From a virus, in the IMG/VR virus record IMGVR_UViG_3300035670_000865, positions 1 to 32,166 of that record: DNA of 32,166 nt; one strand, given 5' to 3'. Position numbers and translations under genes: made by a program. How positions within the stretch are numbered: the first letter of the stretch is position 1; each line of letters starts with the position of its first letter. This document shows positions 11,601 to 17,682 of this stretch, piece after piece. The notes beneath the pieces are model-generated. The model did no database searches, was not told where the DNA came from, and saw only the letters and a list, made by a program, of their open reading frames with translations.

Positions 11601-13983
11601 TTGCATCTTGAATTTTAATAAGATCATTCATGAAATAATCATAAAACCCAGCCTTACCAATTGCAGCCTGAGTTTTTGTCATTTCACCTTGAATTTTTGA
11701 CAAAACAGAACCAAATTGCCTAGATGCCATTTTCAGAGTTTTCTCATCATACATTGAAGTGATATACCGCTCCAACGCTGGAAGCATTTGTTCTGGGTCA
11801 TTTTTCACTTCCCGGAGAGGCTTCCCATCTGCCGTCATGATGAGGTTGACGGGGATTTCAAACCGTCGTTTCAGGGAGAGAAGATCTCCCGACATCGCTT
11901 CGCGGAGAGAGAAGATGGCACCAGAGATACCCCATTCAGGTTCGATCTGTGAAAGACCAAGGGCTATGTTCCAAGTGGACTTCAAGACATCCTCGGTCCT
12001 GGAAGCATCCATAAGCATCTCTCTGATCGGTCCAATAAGAGCAAACGCCTTTGTTGCTTCATAGACCTTATCATAGGCAACAGGAAGATCCTTGGCGATC
12101 TTGAAGGACTTTTCCATGATTTCATTGACGCCAGTCTGGGTTTTCACCATGCCCATCAATCCGATTTCATAACTTCGGATTTTATCTGTGGAAATGATAA
12201 CTCCAGTTGCAAGATTTTTGAACATGGCAGACATTGCCGCAAATGCAGCAACAGCAGTAGCAGCAACAGTTCCCAAAACTTTCAAAATAGTTTTAAGTCC
12301 ACTTACAACATTTCCAGCAACTTTTAGCAAAAGTTTAAATGCATCAATTGGCACCAATATTGCATTTTTGAGAGCAATAAGACCTTGCATTGCTCCCTTT
12401 GACATTTGTTTAACACCATTACCGAATGCTTCAAGATCAGGTCGGATAATATTGAATGCATTTCTTACATGTTGTAATGCTTGTCTTAGTGGTTGAAACC
12501 CAGGAAATGCTGCACCACCCATTCCCAAAAATCCACTTCTGGAACTTCCGGTTTGGTATTTTTGCATTTGTTCCAATGCTTTTTTAAGTTCATCGAACGC
12601 CTGACCATAAGCACCTTTTTTTACAGGGCTTGCTTCTTCTTTTGCTCCACCTTTCAACAAAGCCCTTTCGTCTTTTATCATCCTTTTTAACAAATCTTGT
12701 CTTCTTTTTCTCTCAGAAATAATTTCATCAGTCATCTTTGACTCAATCTTCGAAAGTTGTGCAATACGAGATTCAGCGTCTTTCATTGCAAGATTTTCTT
12801 CTTGAACTTTTGCAGCCTGAGCTTCCCGTGCTGCTCTATTTGCAGCATCTTGGGCATCAAGAGTTTGTTTCCACCATGCGGCATAACTATTTCTTCTTCT
12901 TTCCCGAAGCGCATCCATTTCTGCTGAAATTCTTTTTTCATTATCAACTTCTGATTTCTTTTGTGCTTCAAGAAGTCTTTGAAATTCTTGTTCGTATTTT
13001 ACTTCTTTTGCAGCATTAACATTCATCATTGTAAGTCGATCTTGAAACATTTTTTCTTCTGCAAGTTTTCCCCATTGCAGAATCATAAGCCTCTTCATTT
13101 GACCTTCTTGGACAACTCTTGCAATTCTTTCATTATCTTTTGCCAATAAAGCCGCTTCATTCATCAAATTCTGCTTTTTAAGCTCTTTCTCTGCCAATAT
13201 TCCAGCAAGAACTACTTTTAATCTAAAGGCACTTCCTTCTTTAATTCTTGATGCAATATCGGTATTTTGTTTCGCAAGATCTTTCATTTCTTGCGCGAAC
13301 ATTGCAGCACGCTCTGCCCTAAGTTTTGCAGCATATTCTTTTCGAATCTTAGAATCTTCTTGTATAAACAAGCCCTTAACGGCCTTTCCACCCTCTCCCA
13401 TTCCTCTATAACTTTGGGACATCAATCTTTGCAATTGTCTTTCTTTTTCCGCAATAGTTTTATATTTAGATAGTGATCGTTCCCACTCTTTTATTTGCAT
13501 TTCCCTATATTTTCTAAACGAAGCAATTTGCTGTCTGGCCTGTTGTTCATTTACAGCACCTTGGCCAAATAACGCGGCAATCCCAGCCGTTCCAGTTTTA
13601 GATGTAGCTTTTTTGACTTGTTTATTCGCTTTATCCAAAGCCTTTACGACTGTTTCAACCAATGTCTTAACAGCGGAAACGTCCATGTTTGCCGAACTAA
13701 TAACAGTTTTCGTTGTGCCTTTCATCGATTGGATAAAAGATTGTCCAAGTTTCTTGAATTCATTGTCAAAATATTTTTTGAAGGAGGTTTGCTTGCCAGA
13801 ACCGAAGAATGCTTTTTTCAAAGCACTATCAAAGTCTATATTCAAGTTTGAAACAGACTTTTTAAATCCATCCAAACTCTTTTTAATATCATTGAGTTTA
13901 TTTACAAACGCTTCAAATGAAGGCTTATCTACCTTCGCCTCAACGACATGTGTTTGCTTTGTTGTTTGACTTCCCCGTGGCAT
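5665..13983 (-). CDS. Tape measure protein with embedded M15-type peptidase domain
   Basis: This 2772-residue protein sets tail length and is expected inside the tail tube. I chose the ATG at 13983, with GGAGGG seven bases upstream, over the in-frame GTG at 14025, which has no such site. Residues ~1-500 are charged, alanine-rich coiled coil. Hydrophobic stretches lie near 561-590 and 974-1011, as expected for a protein that enters the membrane. Residues ~1205-1335 hold a peptidase-like signature: S1243-x-x-R1246, H1254-x2-G-x-A-x-D1261, and H1323-L-H1325. Residues ~1700-1870 include a conserved tape-measure C-terminal segment (FKNVADVIKDTLLRVLAKI) followed by a glycine-rich linker. More helical and coiled-coil sequence follows to the end. 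It sits directly after the G/GT chaperones, as in lambda-like phages. At roughly 1.5 angstroms per residue the tail would be about 0.4 micrometres long. Confidence 0.93.
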   Translation of the reverse strand: MPRGSQTTKQTHVVEAKVDKPSFEAFVNKLNDIKKSLDGFKKSVSNLNIDFDSALKKAFFGSGKQTSFKKYFDNEFKKLGQSFIQSMKGTTKTVISSANMDVSAVKTLVETVVKALDKANKQVKKATSKTGTAGIAALFGQGAVNEQQARQQIASFRKYREMQIKEWERSLSKYKTIAEKERQLQRLMSQSYRGMGEGGKAVKGLFIQEDSKIRKEYAAKLRAERAAMFAQEMKDLAKQNTDIASRIKEGSAFRLKVVLAGILAEKELKKQNLMNEAALLAKDNERIARVVQEGQMKRLMILQWGKLAEEKMFQDRLTMMNVNAAKEVKYEQEFQRLLEAQKKSEVDNEKRISAEMDALRERRRNSYAAWWKQTLDAQDAANRAAREAQAAKVQEENLAMKDAESRIAQLSKIESKMTDEIISERKRRQDLLKRMIKDERALLKGGAKEEASPVKKGAYGQAFDELKKALEQMQKYQTGSSRSGFLGMGGAAFPGFQPLRQALQHVRNAFNIIRPDLEAFGNGVKQMSKGAMQGLIALKNAILVPIDAFKLLLKVAGNVVSGLKTILKVLGTVAATAVAAFAAMSAMFKNLATGVIISTDKIRSYEIGLMGMVKTQTGVNEIMEKSFKIAKDLPVAYDKVYEATKAFALIGPIREMLMDASRTEDVLKSTWNIALGLSQIEPEWGISGAIFSLREAMSGDLLSLKRRFEIPVNLIMTADGKPLREVKNDPEQMLPALERYITSMYDEKTLKMASRQFGSVLSKIQGEMTKTQAAIGKAGFYDYFMNDLIKIQDAIMEFTNSDSFAPFVKKISDDFIDIYNSIKEIATEFQSLIERAFGDSQMFNDLPNALEKISSKMAYIYRVIKEIVKDRDLQDRIFDGFRKGGKVIEDIFSYVKELIGSIVTDFQKAGAMIKPLIQDLSGIFGDFTEKIDNVTVGKGLFYYWFFGGTDIVKGIKDIAGDIKRTVENLILSLTNLFLGTMVALSTTIGKTLFTFTAAIGAVAGVVAVTYESIRKNMKLAADYLYGSDVGKKLQSQLSDVGGKFLKSAGKDSSRNPFGATTPESLAYAIQGKRENWNTLKYMVESLSSPDLKGQATEFGFNSVNKDFLEFRENVLNFYDFMKSNGGIMNIIYGEHMDNADLATKNIEGTFEGLAEKIEGMIATGAKVPEVFKKIFDSFQKGNYEAETLQSNFAKLQKNYDKNKINEMYRPLTKGTMSDANMQKMYYIHETMKQTFGDQLSISSVFRGDNDKSKHYTGEAFDIGGLTKEVANTVQFIQMAKNLKDIGASKVLFEQKPGENFWDEALLKSMGEEVYTNKDATAKHLHIELLGEIAENMVQKWDNGIYAAFKKVVGRTPEKSPEQPKIVVDLISDRMTAMRDGTIKFFDTLASSFQDISLLRDTKYEEVMKNFQDESNQGKFGIKKENQLRSSVTNMMNKIITPIFDYMFIKAPILKEKQFGFLNIEPMTKKFEKIFGNIFGMIAEYIIPKAIENNMKAANALFRSQITEEDLSFYNMTESQIKTGSVSKSLMTKSFQQASAYMTAFGSFKNMQELENFQADVKYIDNLMQNQLMTLEEAYELGKKTNIFRSDRVKALADETNRLHDLNIEYETYVDNMERQKKIIDSMNFTRMDDLVKIMPGIMANGNREVRNLAFTKYQTNLENSPRGAKESFNTGIASTLSEFKNWSELMYETGATLATDLNSAFEDSFFNTMKGSIRNIGDMFKNVADVIKDTLLRVLAKIMAMSAINLVFGISFNQNGGFNLSNLFGGGGGSGGLLTNLFGNLFGGGSGGNNKSSPGGIISTITDIAAGGGLGGVVSKVSGGMGGLITASGGGGIGGIINGAAGATLAKSASSGTGLLGGVAKWAQTHPLLALGAVTVGNRLFSTGGLFSGSRVDHTGEAKAAYADKIDEYNQRAARKFTDAEKYYASGMQRDLISHQFAAPAYWETKSGDGIFSKKTKTGHYDTANFYATVYSYYEKIERAAQSHYKNVLELERLKVKNSLAAAEKELGYAETAYHALANEYIRWKDSTENGAFEKRDEFRDKYYEAGNQVELMKDAIKELYVETDHARDKFEALARGASDLEIEKIDIQYAIKAAEKFDRNTLEWYNAWIDILDRQKALTVVLKNVSKEISVEKLSGIQSLLGNRYLNTYQTLEIPRPSYAYNQPAQYMTTRGNSGYFDRLNSLYKQMSAIKSGDSNVMRTDGYLMNLQSTTLPVYPYNTSTIRGNPLNGGTNDYYTTTSSNPIGTKTIGGLNGVSITNAQYQKIISQDVSVMDELFPDVNAMLAGLKLDKLGLFNALFGNAFFTAIQTTSEDLLEEVQEQIAMLLLEASNANSLMMIRDKISSISSSQTEVYMNNLDLLISTMDVAKEQLNVAGLERQQSLELQNSIADLRNEAVDSVISLIGNVKNLMAQGGGGFDFTKLQSLLLGEDFEGAAQMVNAYTDNKKTADFNQRQADWIYNRMNPIQSDREIELRQINQFKTDRQALADAWLSPGIDKDTQDSLKNAGLDIGERENQMVSNWANQINDWTRIGISSINDLASSINWASPLEALQEKFYYIKQQVMEADVAANLFDLFKGFESQGDVQGIIYDVRDALATLKPDVGIDFGIPGLAEEMKNLQVMNDLSRISGGFLDEMMSGEDPWEVWFNFQKETILERIKTSKEGEEDFYTAHEELFALMTERAEHLKQKAEESSKKLEEALGKIEETLRLRVAEEKRSLKGDVVFIDAGKTRDTEKLYEDLIARIKTGDPAAREMLEELKRKIFGTTR
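9978..10371 (-). other. M15/VanY-like zinc peptidase domain within the tape measure protein
   Basis: The translated region contains SVFR, then HYTGEAFDIGG seven residues later, and KHLHIE about 60 residues beyond. This order and spacing match the S-x-x-R ... H-x(2)-G-x-A-x-D ... H-x-H zinc ligand pattern of M15-type D,D-carboxypeptidases and L,D-endopeptidases. By family knowledge such domains cleave peptidoglycan peptides, and in a tape measure they would help the DNA channel cross the cell wall. The three zinc ligands (H1254, D1261, H1325) are present. Substrate is inferred. Confidence 0.75.
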
Positions 13984-14004
13984 ACATTTCCCTCCAAAAG
14001 AAAA

Positions 14005-14027
14005 AGGTGGAACTAACCGTTCCACCT
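14005..14027 (-). terminator. Intrinsic terminator directly in front of the tape-measure ribosome-binding site
   Basis: A perfect 9-bp inverted repeat (AGGTGGAAC / GTTCCACCT) with a 5-base loop is followed on the minus strand by TTTTTCTTTT, then GGAGGG and the tape-measure ATG. The stem overlaps the TAG stop of the T extension (14026-14028). It should partly limit transcription from the tail tube and chaperone genes into the 8.3-kb tape-measure gene. Confidence 0.7.
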
Positions 14028-14415
14028 ACTTTCTGGATTTTTTGATTTCGTGTTTAGATCTAATTAACTCGTCGCGTTTTAGGCGCAATCTTACTGAATC
14101 AATTGCTTGAATCTTTTCAAAAAGTTCCAGCCGCTCATTTGGATCGTAGATGGAATAAATTCCAAATATGAAGTCAATAGCTTCAAATTTAATCCCCAAA
14201 CAATCACCCATTCCCGCCACCACAACTTGTCCAGAACATTTTTGGTAAATTTCCCAGGCAAATGTGTTTGAAAACCATAGGTCTGGTCTTCCAGAAATGC
14301 ATTCATCGTCTGTAATGCATGGTGGTGGACAGTTACGGATTTTTTCAAAATGAGCAGTACAATCTGAACAAGAACCCCTGTGCGGAGCGAAATACCACTC
14401 CGCGAAATCAATTAG
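14026..14415 (-). CDS. Tail assembly chaperone T domain, expressed as -1 frameshift fusion GT
   Basis: This frame has no good start of its own. It is entered by a -1 slip at the end of the upstream chaperone gene and adds 129 residues, giving a fusion of about 275 residues. The segment begins LIDFAEWYFAPHRG, includes Cys pairs (CSDC, CPPPC) that resemble a small metal-binding knuckle, and then DLWFSNTFAWEIYQKC and a helical region ending in a basic tail (HEIKKSRK). This is the general layout of phage T-type extensions, with W-x-I/L-Y followed by a conserved helix. In lambda, GT binds the tape measure and recruits tail tube protein. A GTG-initiated fragment from 14223 and an out-of-frame 106-residue reading at 14091-14411 are less likely alternatives. 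Confidence 0.82.
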   Translation of the reverse strand, partial: LIDFAEWYFAPHRGSCSDCTAHFEKIRNCPPPCITDDECISGRPDLWFSNTFAWEIYQKCSGQVVVAGMGDCLGIKFEAIDFIFGIYSIYDPNERLELFEKIQAIDSVRLRLKRDELIRSKHEIKKSRK

Positions 14416-14421
14416 TTTTTT
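14382..14421 (-). promoter_or_regulatory. Programmed -1 ribosomal frameshift site (slippery heptamer plus hairpin)
   Basis: The chaperone gene ends GTA AAA AAC TAA, which forms the heptamer A_AAA_AAC (14415-14421) in the zero frame, directly before the stop. A -1 slip there reads AAA AAA CTA and enters the open T frame. Eleven bases after the heptamer a perfect 6-bp stem GCGGAG / CTCCGC (14398-14403 with 14382-14387) closes a 10-base loop. All three expected parts are present. Efficiency cannot be read from sequence. Confidence 0.85.
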
Positions 14422-14852
14422 ACTTCGGCATCCTTCTTCTTTTCCTGGAAGTTTGCAGCATCCCGAACTGTGTCGAGAATCCAGGTGTCCAAGCCGTAGG
14501 CTTCCTCAAGAAGGGTTGCAAGGTTTTCCTGATTGAAAGGAAGAACTGCATCAATGTTTTCAATCTTTGCGACATCGATTGTCATGATGGAAGAAAGCCA
14601 CTTGTAGGTGACGCCAGTCCAACCCTTGACGCACTTTTCACAGATTTCCCGCCGCATGGCGATTGCATCGAGTTCTTCTTCCCTTACATGGGTTTTCGGA
14701 TTGAAGGTGGTTTTTGTATGTCGTCCGACAAGTTTCTGAAGTTCTGGTTTTGACAGGAAAAGCATATCAAATGATACGCCCCAATCCTTGTCATAGGTTA
14801 CTGGAACGGGCTTTTTCTCTTCTGATTTTACAAGCAGTTCACGCAGATTCAT
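14412..14852 (-). CDS. Tail assembly chaperone G
   Basis: This 146-residue protein starts at the ATG at 14852, which has AAGGAG seven bases upstream. An ATG-less extension to 14909 would run through a hairpin and is rejected. It is a soluble, charged protein lacking membrane segments. It sits between the tail tube and the tape measure, the position of gpG in lambda-type tails. Residues ~60-110 contain EELDAIAMRREICEKCV and a WLSSIMTID segment, and the C-terminus is lysine-rich (EKKKDAEVKN). It would coat the tape measure during tail assembly and dissociate before completion. Its last codons form the slippery site that makes the longer GT form. Codons are richer in G+C than most of the window, as for the tail tube and capsid. 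Confidence 0.8.
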   Translation of the reverse strand: MNLRELLVKSEEKKPVPVTYDKDWGVSFDMLFLSKPELQKLVGRHTKTTFNPKTHVREEELDAIAMRREICEKCVKGWTGVTYKWLSSIMTIDVAKIENIDAVLPFNQENLATLLEEAYGLDTWILDTVRDAANFQEKKKDAEVKN

Positions 14853-14872
14853 GTATAGCTCCTTCGGAAATA

Positions 14873-14913
14873 GGATGTGTGGTATCACCATGTTAAAGTA
14901 ATACCACACATCC
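14873..14913. repeat. Perfect 13-bp inverted repeat between tail tube and chaperone genes
   Basis: GGATGTGTGGTAT and ATACCACACATCC pair perfectly around a 15-base loop. On the minus strand the stem lies 16 bases after the tail-tube stop and ends 9 bases before the chaperone's AAGGAG. It has no U-tract on the minus side. On the plus side a T5 run follows four bases later. It may protect the tail-tube mRNA 3' end, act as a processing site, or attenuate transcription. Confidence 0.7.
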
Positions 14914-14929
14914 GAGACTTTTTCAAGAC

Positions 14930-15919
14930 CTATTCGACATCACACGCAGGAACGCTTGCAACAGAGTTCACGAAGGTCACGATGACATCTGTTCCAGCGG
15001 ACACATCATATTTTGCCGAAAAGTTCAAGTTCATATTGACACCCTGCGGGGAATTGATTGCAGGAGATTCACCACCAAGTTTGACACTTGGGAATTGGAA
15101 AGTCAAAGACTCTGTTCCATTGCTGAAGACAAACTTGATAGAAACGATAGTTCCAGCAAGGAACAAATCGTAATAAGTATTGTCTTCAAAGAACATCGAA
15201 AAGTCACCAGAACATTCTCGACGCCCATACTCAGCACTTGCACGGAAAGCAGAACCAAGAACATATCCATCGGTTTCGATGTTGTTGGTGATGTTGATCG
15301 AACCAGAAACCACATTCCCGATTGCAACAAAGTTGTCAGAACCGCCATCAACGTCTGCATAAAGCGTGCATTGATAGCCAGTATAACCATCTTTTGTTGC
15401 TTCGGTTGCCGGGGGACTTGACAATGTTTCGGTCTGGTTGAGAGTTTCCTGTTTTCCGATAACATCAAACGTAACATCATGGAAACCTTCCTGGATGATG
15501 TTGATGTTCATCGAATTGACACGAACACCAGAATAGAGGAAGTACTGATTGATTCCGGTGAAAGATTTTTCAAAGGCAAAGCCCTGTGCGGTATCCGCTT
15601 CGCCATTCATGACATGGGTATAAGGACCGGAACCCGTTGTAACGGTAGTGCCTTTTCCAAGAAGGTGTCGAATAAGCATTTCAAGACCTTCTGGAATAAG
15701 ATCTGTAACAATGCTTCCCTGGACAGCTTTGTTCCCGTCAGCAAGACCAATAACTGCTCTCTGAGCGTTAATTGTGTCAGACTGAAACAGGTTTTTTGTG
15801 CTACCAAGGTTGCAAGACCTGAAGTTCAATCCCCAGATTTTGGTGGGTGTTGGCGCAACGCCCCACGTCGATTCTTGGGCAAACTTCAAAGATGATTTTG
15901 AACCCGTTGCTCTGGTCAT
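14930..15919 (-). CDS. Major tail tube protein
   Basis: This 329-residue protein starts with MTRATGSKSSLKFAQESTWG, the typical opening of phage tail tube proteins (K-x-x-x-x-x-E-x-T-(W/F)-G). The ATG is preceded by AAAAAGGAGC. The sequence is beta-rich with alternating GSGPYTHVM, INQYFLYSGVRVNSMNI and FSMFFEDNTYYDLF segments, as expected for a hexamer-forming tube fold, with an extra domain in the middle (residues ~165-215). It lies between the tail terminator and the G/GT chaperones, exactly where lambda-like phages place it. Codon use is richer in G+C than neighbours, fitting high expression. It forms the tube of the tail. No sheath gene follows it, which argues for a siphovirus-type tail. 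Confidence 0.85.
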   Translation of the reverse strand: MTRATGSKSSLKFAQESTWGVAPTPTKIWGLNFRSCNLGSTKNLFQSDTINAQRAVIGLADGNKAVQGSIVTDLIPEGLEMLIRHLLGKGTTVTTGSGPYTHVMNGEADTAQGFAFEKSFTGINQYFLYSGVRVNSMNINIIQEGFHDVTFDVIGKQETLNQTETLSSPPATEATKDGYTGYQCTLYADVDGGSDNFVAIGNVVSGSINITNNIETDGYVLGSAFRASAEYGRRECSGDFSMFFEDNTYYDLFLAGTIVSIKFVFSNGTESLTFQFPSVKLGGESPAINSPQGVNMNLNFSAKYDVSAGTDVIVTFVNSVASVPACDVE

Positions 15920-15935
15920 CTTAGTTGCTCCTTTT

Positions 15936-16412
15936 TCAGAGATTTGTTCCTGAGAACGTGTATTGAATTTCGAAAGTTGCTACAAACCCACCGTAGGGAT
16001 AAATCAACTTCGGCACAGTTGAGATTCCCCTTGGCATAAGATAAGCGCAAGTACCTCCAAGTGTCTCATCAGTTATCATAGCTATAACAACATCTCTTTG
16101 CAAGCTATTCATAAGACTATCCAAATTTGTATCTTCAGATGTAGCTTTTACAAAACAAGCGATATGAATAAAAACAGTAGCTTCAAAATTCGCACTTGGT
16201 AAAGGATGGAAATCTTCTCCTTCATTATTTATAATAATCCACGGCATAGGTTTATTAGTAATATCATCTGGAGAAATATTGATATATTGGCGATCAATGT
16301 ATCCAACGGTGTTTTCATAAACAATAGTTGGATCGATTCCGCATGGGTTGCCTTCGATGATGTTTGCCATAGCGTTTTCTACGGCGTTCATGATGAGTTC
16401 TTTTTTACTCAT
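15936..16412 (-). CDS. Tail terminator-like protein
   Basis: This 158-residue protein lies between the neck/tail-completion gene and the tail tube. It begins with a helix (MSKKELIMNAVENAMANIIE), followed by beta strands with PWIIINNEGEDF, ATVFIHIACFVKA and FVATFEIQYTFSG. This alpha/beta pattern, ending in a strand that reads as a self-association edge, is that of lambda gpU-type tail terminators. It would cap the tail tube and prepare it for head joining. The start has a TGAGGA ribosome-binding site that overlaps the region just after the upstream stop. Assignment comes from order, size and secondary-structure pattern, not from a diagnostic motif. Confidence 0.7.
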   Translation of the reverse strand: MSKKELIMNAVENAMANIIEGNPCGIDPTIVYENTVGYIDRQYINISPDDITNKPMPWIIINNEGEDFHPLPSANFEATVFIHIACFVKATSEDTNLDSLMNSLQRDVVIAMITDETLGGTCAYLMPRGISTVPKLIYPYGGFVATFEIQYTFSGTNL

Positions 16413-16422
16413 TTGACATTCC

Positions 16423-16980
16423 TCAAATCATTCTGATTCTGTCTTGAATTATATCAAGCCATTCAACCAAACTTGCACGCATTTCTTCCCTAAATGGATG
16501 GCTGCGCATTCCAGGAATCCGTACCCATCTTCTCAAATATTTCACACCACCAATGACAAATTTTAATCGTTTTTTACTTTTTGGAGTAATTGTATAAGGT
16601 TCTCTACCAAATTCCAACAAATCTATCAATTGAGTTCCTGTAATTTGAGACAATCCAGGATATCCAGCCCCAGATGCATCAAAGTACTCATCAGCATCAT
16701 CTTCCCATTCATGTTCGGATGTGAGGATTTTATGACCATCGTAGGAATCAGTTCGAACGCGAAATCCTTCCAACAAGTCTATGCTTCTTGGAGTTCTTCG
16801 CCATCCAGCTTCATCCATTGCTCTCTTTGCTGCGGCTTTGATTTTTTGATTTGCACGATAGCCAGTTGCCCTATTGATTATCTTGATGGCTTCTTTTTGA
16901 ATGCGCTTGGCATACGTGATGATTTTTTCAATATCATCCGGCGAACCTCTTGAAAATTTTATTTCAAAAATGAAATTCAT
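16423..16980 (-). CDS. Neck / tail-completion protein (HK97 gp10-like)
   Basis: This 185-residue basic protein starts at an ATG that shares a base with the preceding stop (TAATG), implying translational coupling. It has an N-terminal helix rich in Lys/Arg (IEKIITYAKRIQKEAIKIINR), a middle beta region (LLEFGREPYTITPKSKKRLKFVIGG), and IPGMRSHPFREEMRASL near the C-terminus. The last motif resembles the (R/P)-x-H-P-F-x-x-x-A element near the end of HK97 gp10-like proteins, which join tail to head. Its place between a connector-like protein and the tail terminator fits. The family call is from memory of the motif and gene order. Confidence 0.65.
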   Translation of the reverse strand: MNFIFEIKFSRGSPDDIEKIITYAKRIQKEAIKIINRATGYRANQKIKAAAKRAMDEAGWRRTPRSIDLLEGFRVRTDSYDGHKILTSEHEWEDDADEYFDASGAGYPGLSQITGTQLIDLLEFGREPYTITPKSKKRLKFVIGGVKYLRRWVRIPGMRSHPFREEMRASLVEWLDIIQDRIRMI

Positions 16981-17675
16981 TATTGCCTCATTTTCATAGC
17001 TTTGATTTCGATACTTTTTTGAATATCTTTCAATTCTTTTCTTCGCAAATCATAGTTTTGTTCGGCGGCTGATTTATCCTTTTCAATATTTCCACGCCTA
17101 TCAAAATTGAAAACATGACCACCATCAACACTGGTCTGTCTTCGATATTCCTTCTGTGCCAAAAAGTAGAAAATCAAATCAAGAATGTCATCTTCAAAAA
17201 TATCTGGAACTTCTGCAAGTGTTCGATATCGTTCATATTCATAATAAACTTTATCTCCAGAAGTTGTAGGAGTTGGGATCAAGTCAAACTTATTGTGTGC
17301 AATAATTTCAGCATCTTTTGGTGCCAGTCTTCGAAGAGTTTCCAATCGATAAACTTTTTCAAATTCTCTCGATGGTTGAAAAGTTGAAATCTTGCTAATC
17401 TCATTGGTTTTCACATCTGGATCATTGAACAAAGAATTAAGAGAATCATCATGTGTGTAATAGACATGTTTCAACTTCAAAAGATTATCCTCGGTAATTG
17501 TATATCGAGTCTGATTTGCAACAGTTTCGATATAGTCAATTTCACATTCTGGATAAAATTCTGAAAGTTTTTTAACGGCTTTGTTGATAAAAATCATCAA
17601 AGGATCATCTGGATAGTTTGAAGTTGTCAATCCGTAAAGATCTCGGAGGATGGTTAGGATATCAGCGGAATCCAT
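16980..17675 (-). CDS. Head-tail connector / adaptor-like protein
   Basis: This 231-residue protein starts at ATG with GTGAGGAAT upstream, 7 bases after the methyltransferase stop. It begins with a helical segment (MDSADILTILRDLYG...MIFINKAVKKLSEFYP), then beta strands, then a long helical end including DDILDLIFYFLAQKEYRRQ and a charged tail. This helix-strand-helix layout resembles adaptor proteins bound under the portal. It is followed directly by the gp10-like gene, so it is likely the first component of the neck. No catalytic motif is seen. A different head-completion role is possible. Confidence 0.55.
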   Translation of the reverse strand: MDSADILTILRDLYGLTTSNYPDDPLMIFINKAVKKLSEFYPECEIDYIETVANQTRYTITEDNLLKLKHVYYTHDDSLNSLFNDPDVKTNEISKISTFQPSREFEKVYRLETLRRLAPKDAEIIAHNKFDLIPTPTTSGDKVYYEYERYRTLAEVPDIFEDDILDLIFYFLAQKEYRRQTSVDGGHVFNFDRRGNIEKDKSAAEQNYDLRRKELKDIQKSIEIKAMKMRQ

Positions 17676-17682
17676 ATATTCC

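Noticed and set aside
12783-12971. 62-residue minus-strand frame within the tape measure
   Set aside because: It is a shadow of the coiled-coil coding region in another frame.
14091-14411. 106-residue minus-strand reading frame between chaperone and tape measure
   Set aside because: It is out of frame with the -1 product, has unlikely composition and no ribosome-binding site. The open -1 frame explains the region better.
14430-14450. GGAAAAG as an alternative slippery site in the chaperone gene
   Set aside because: It does not fit the X_XXY_YYZ pattern, whereas A_AAA_AAC at 14415-14421 fits fully.
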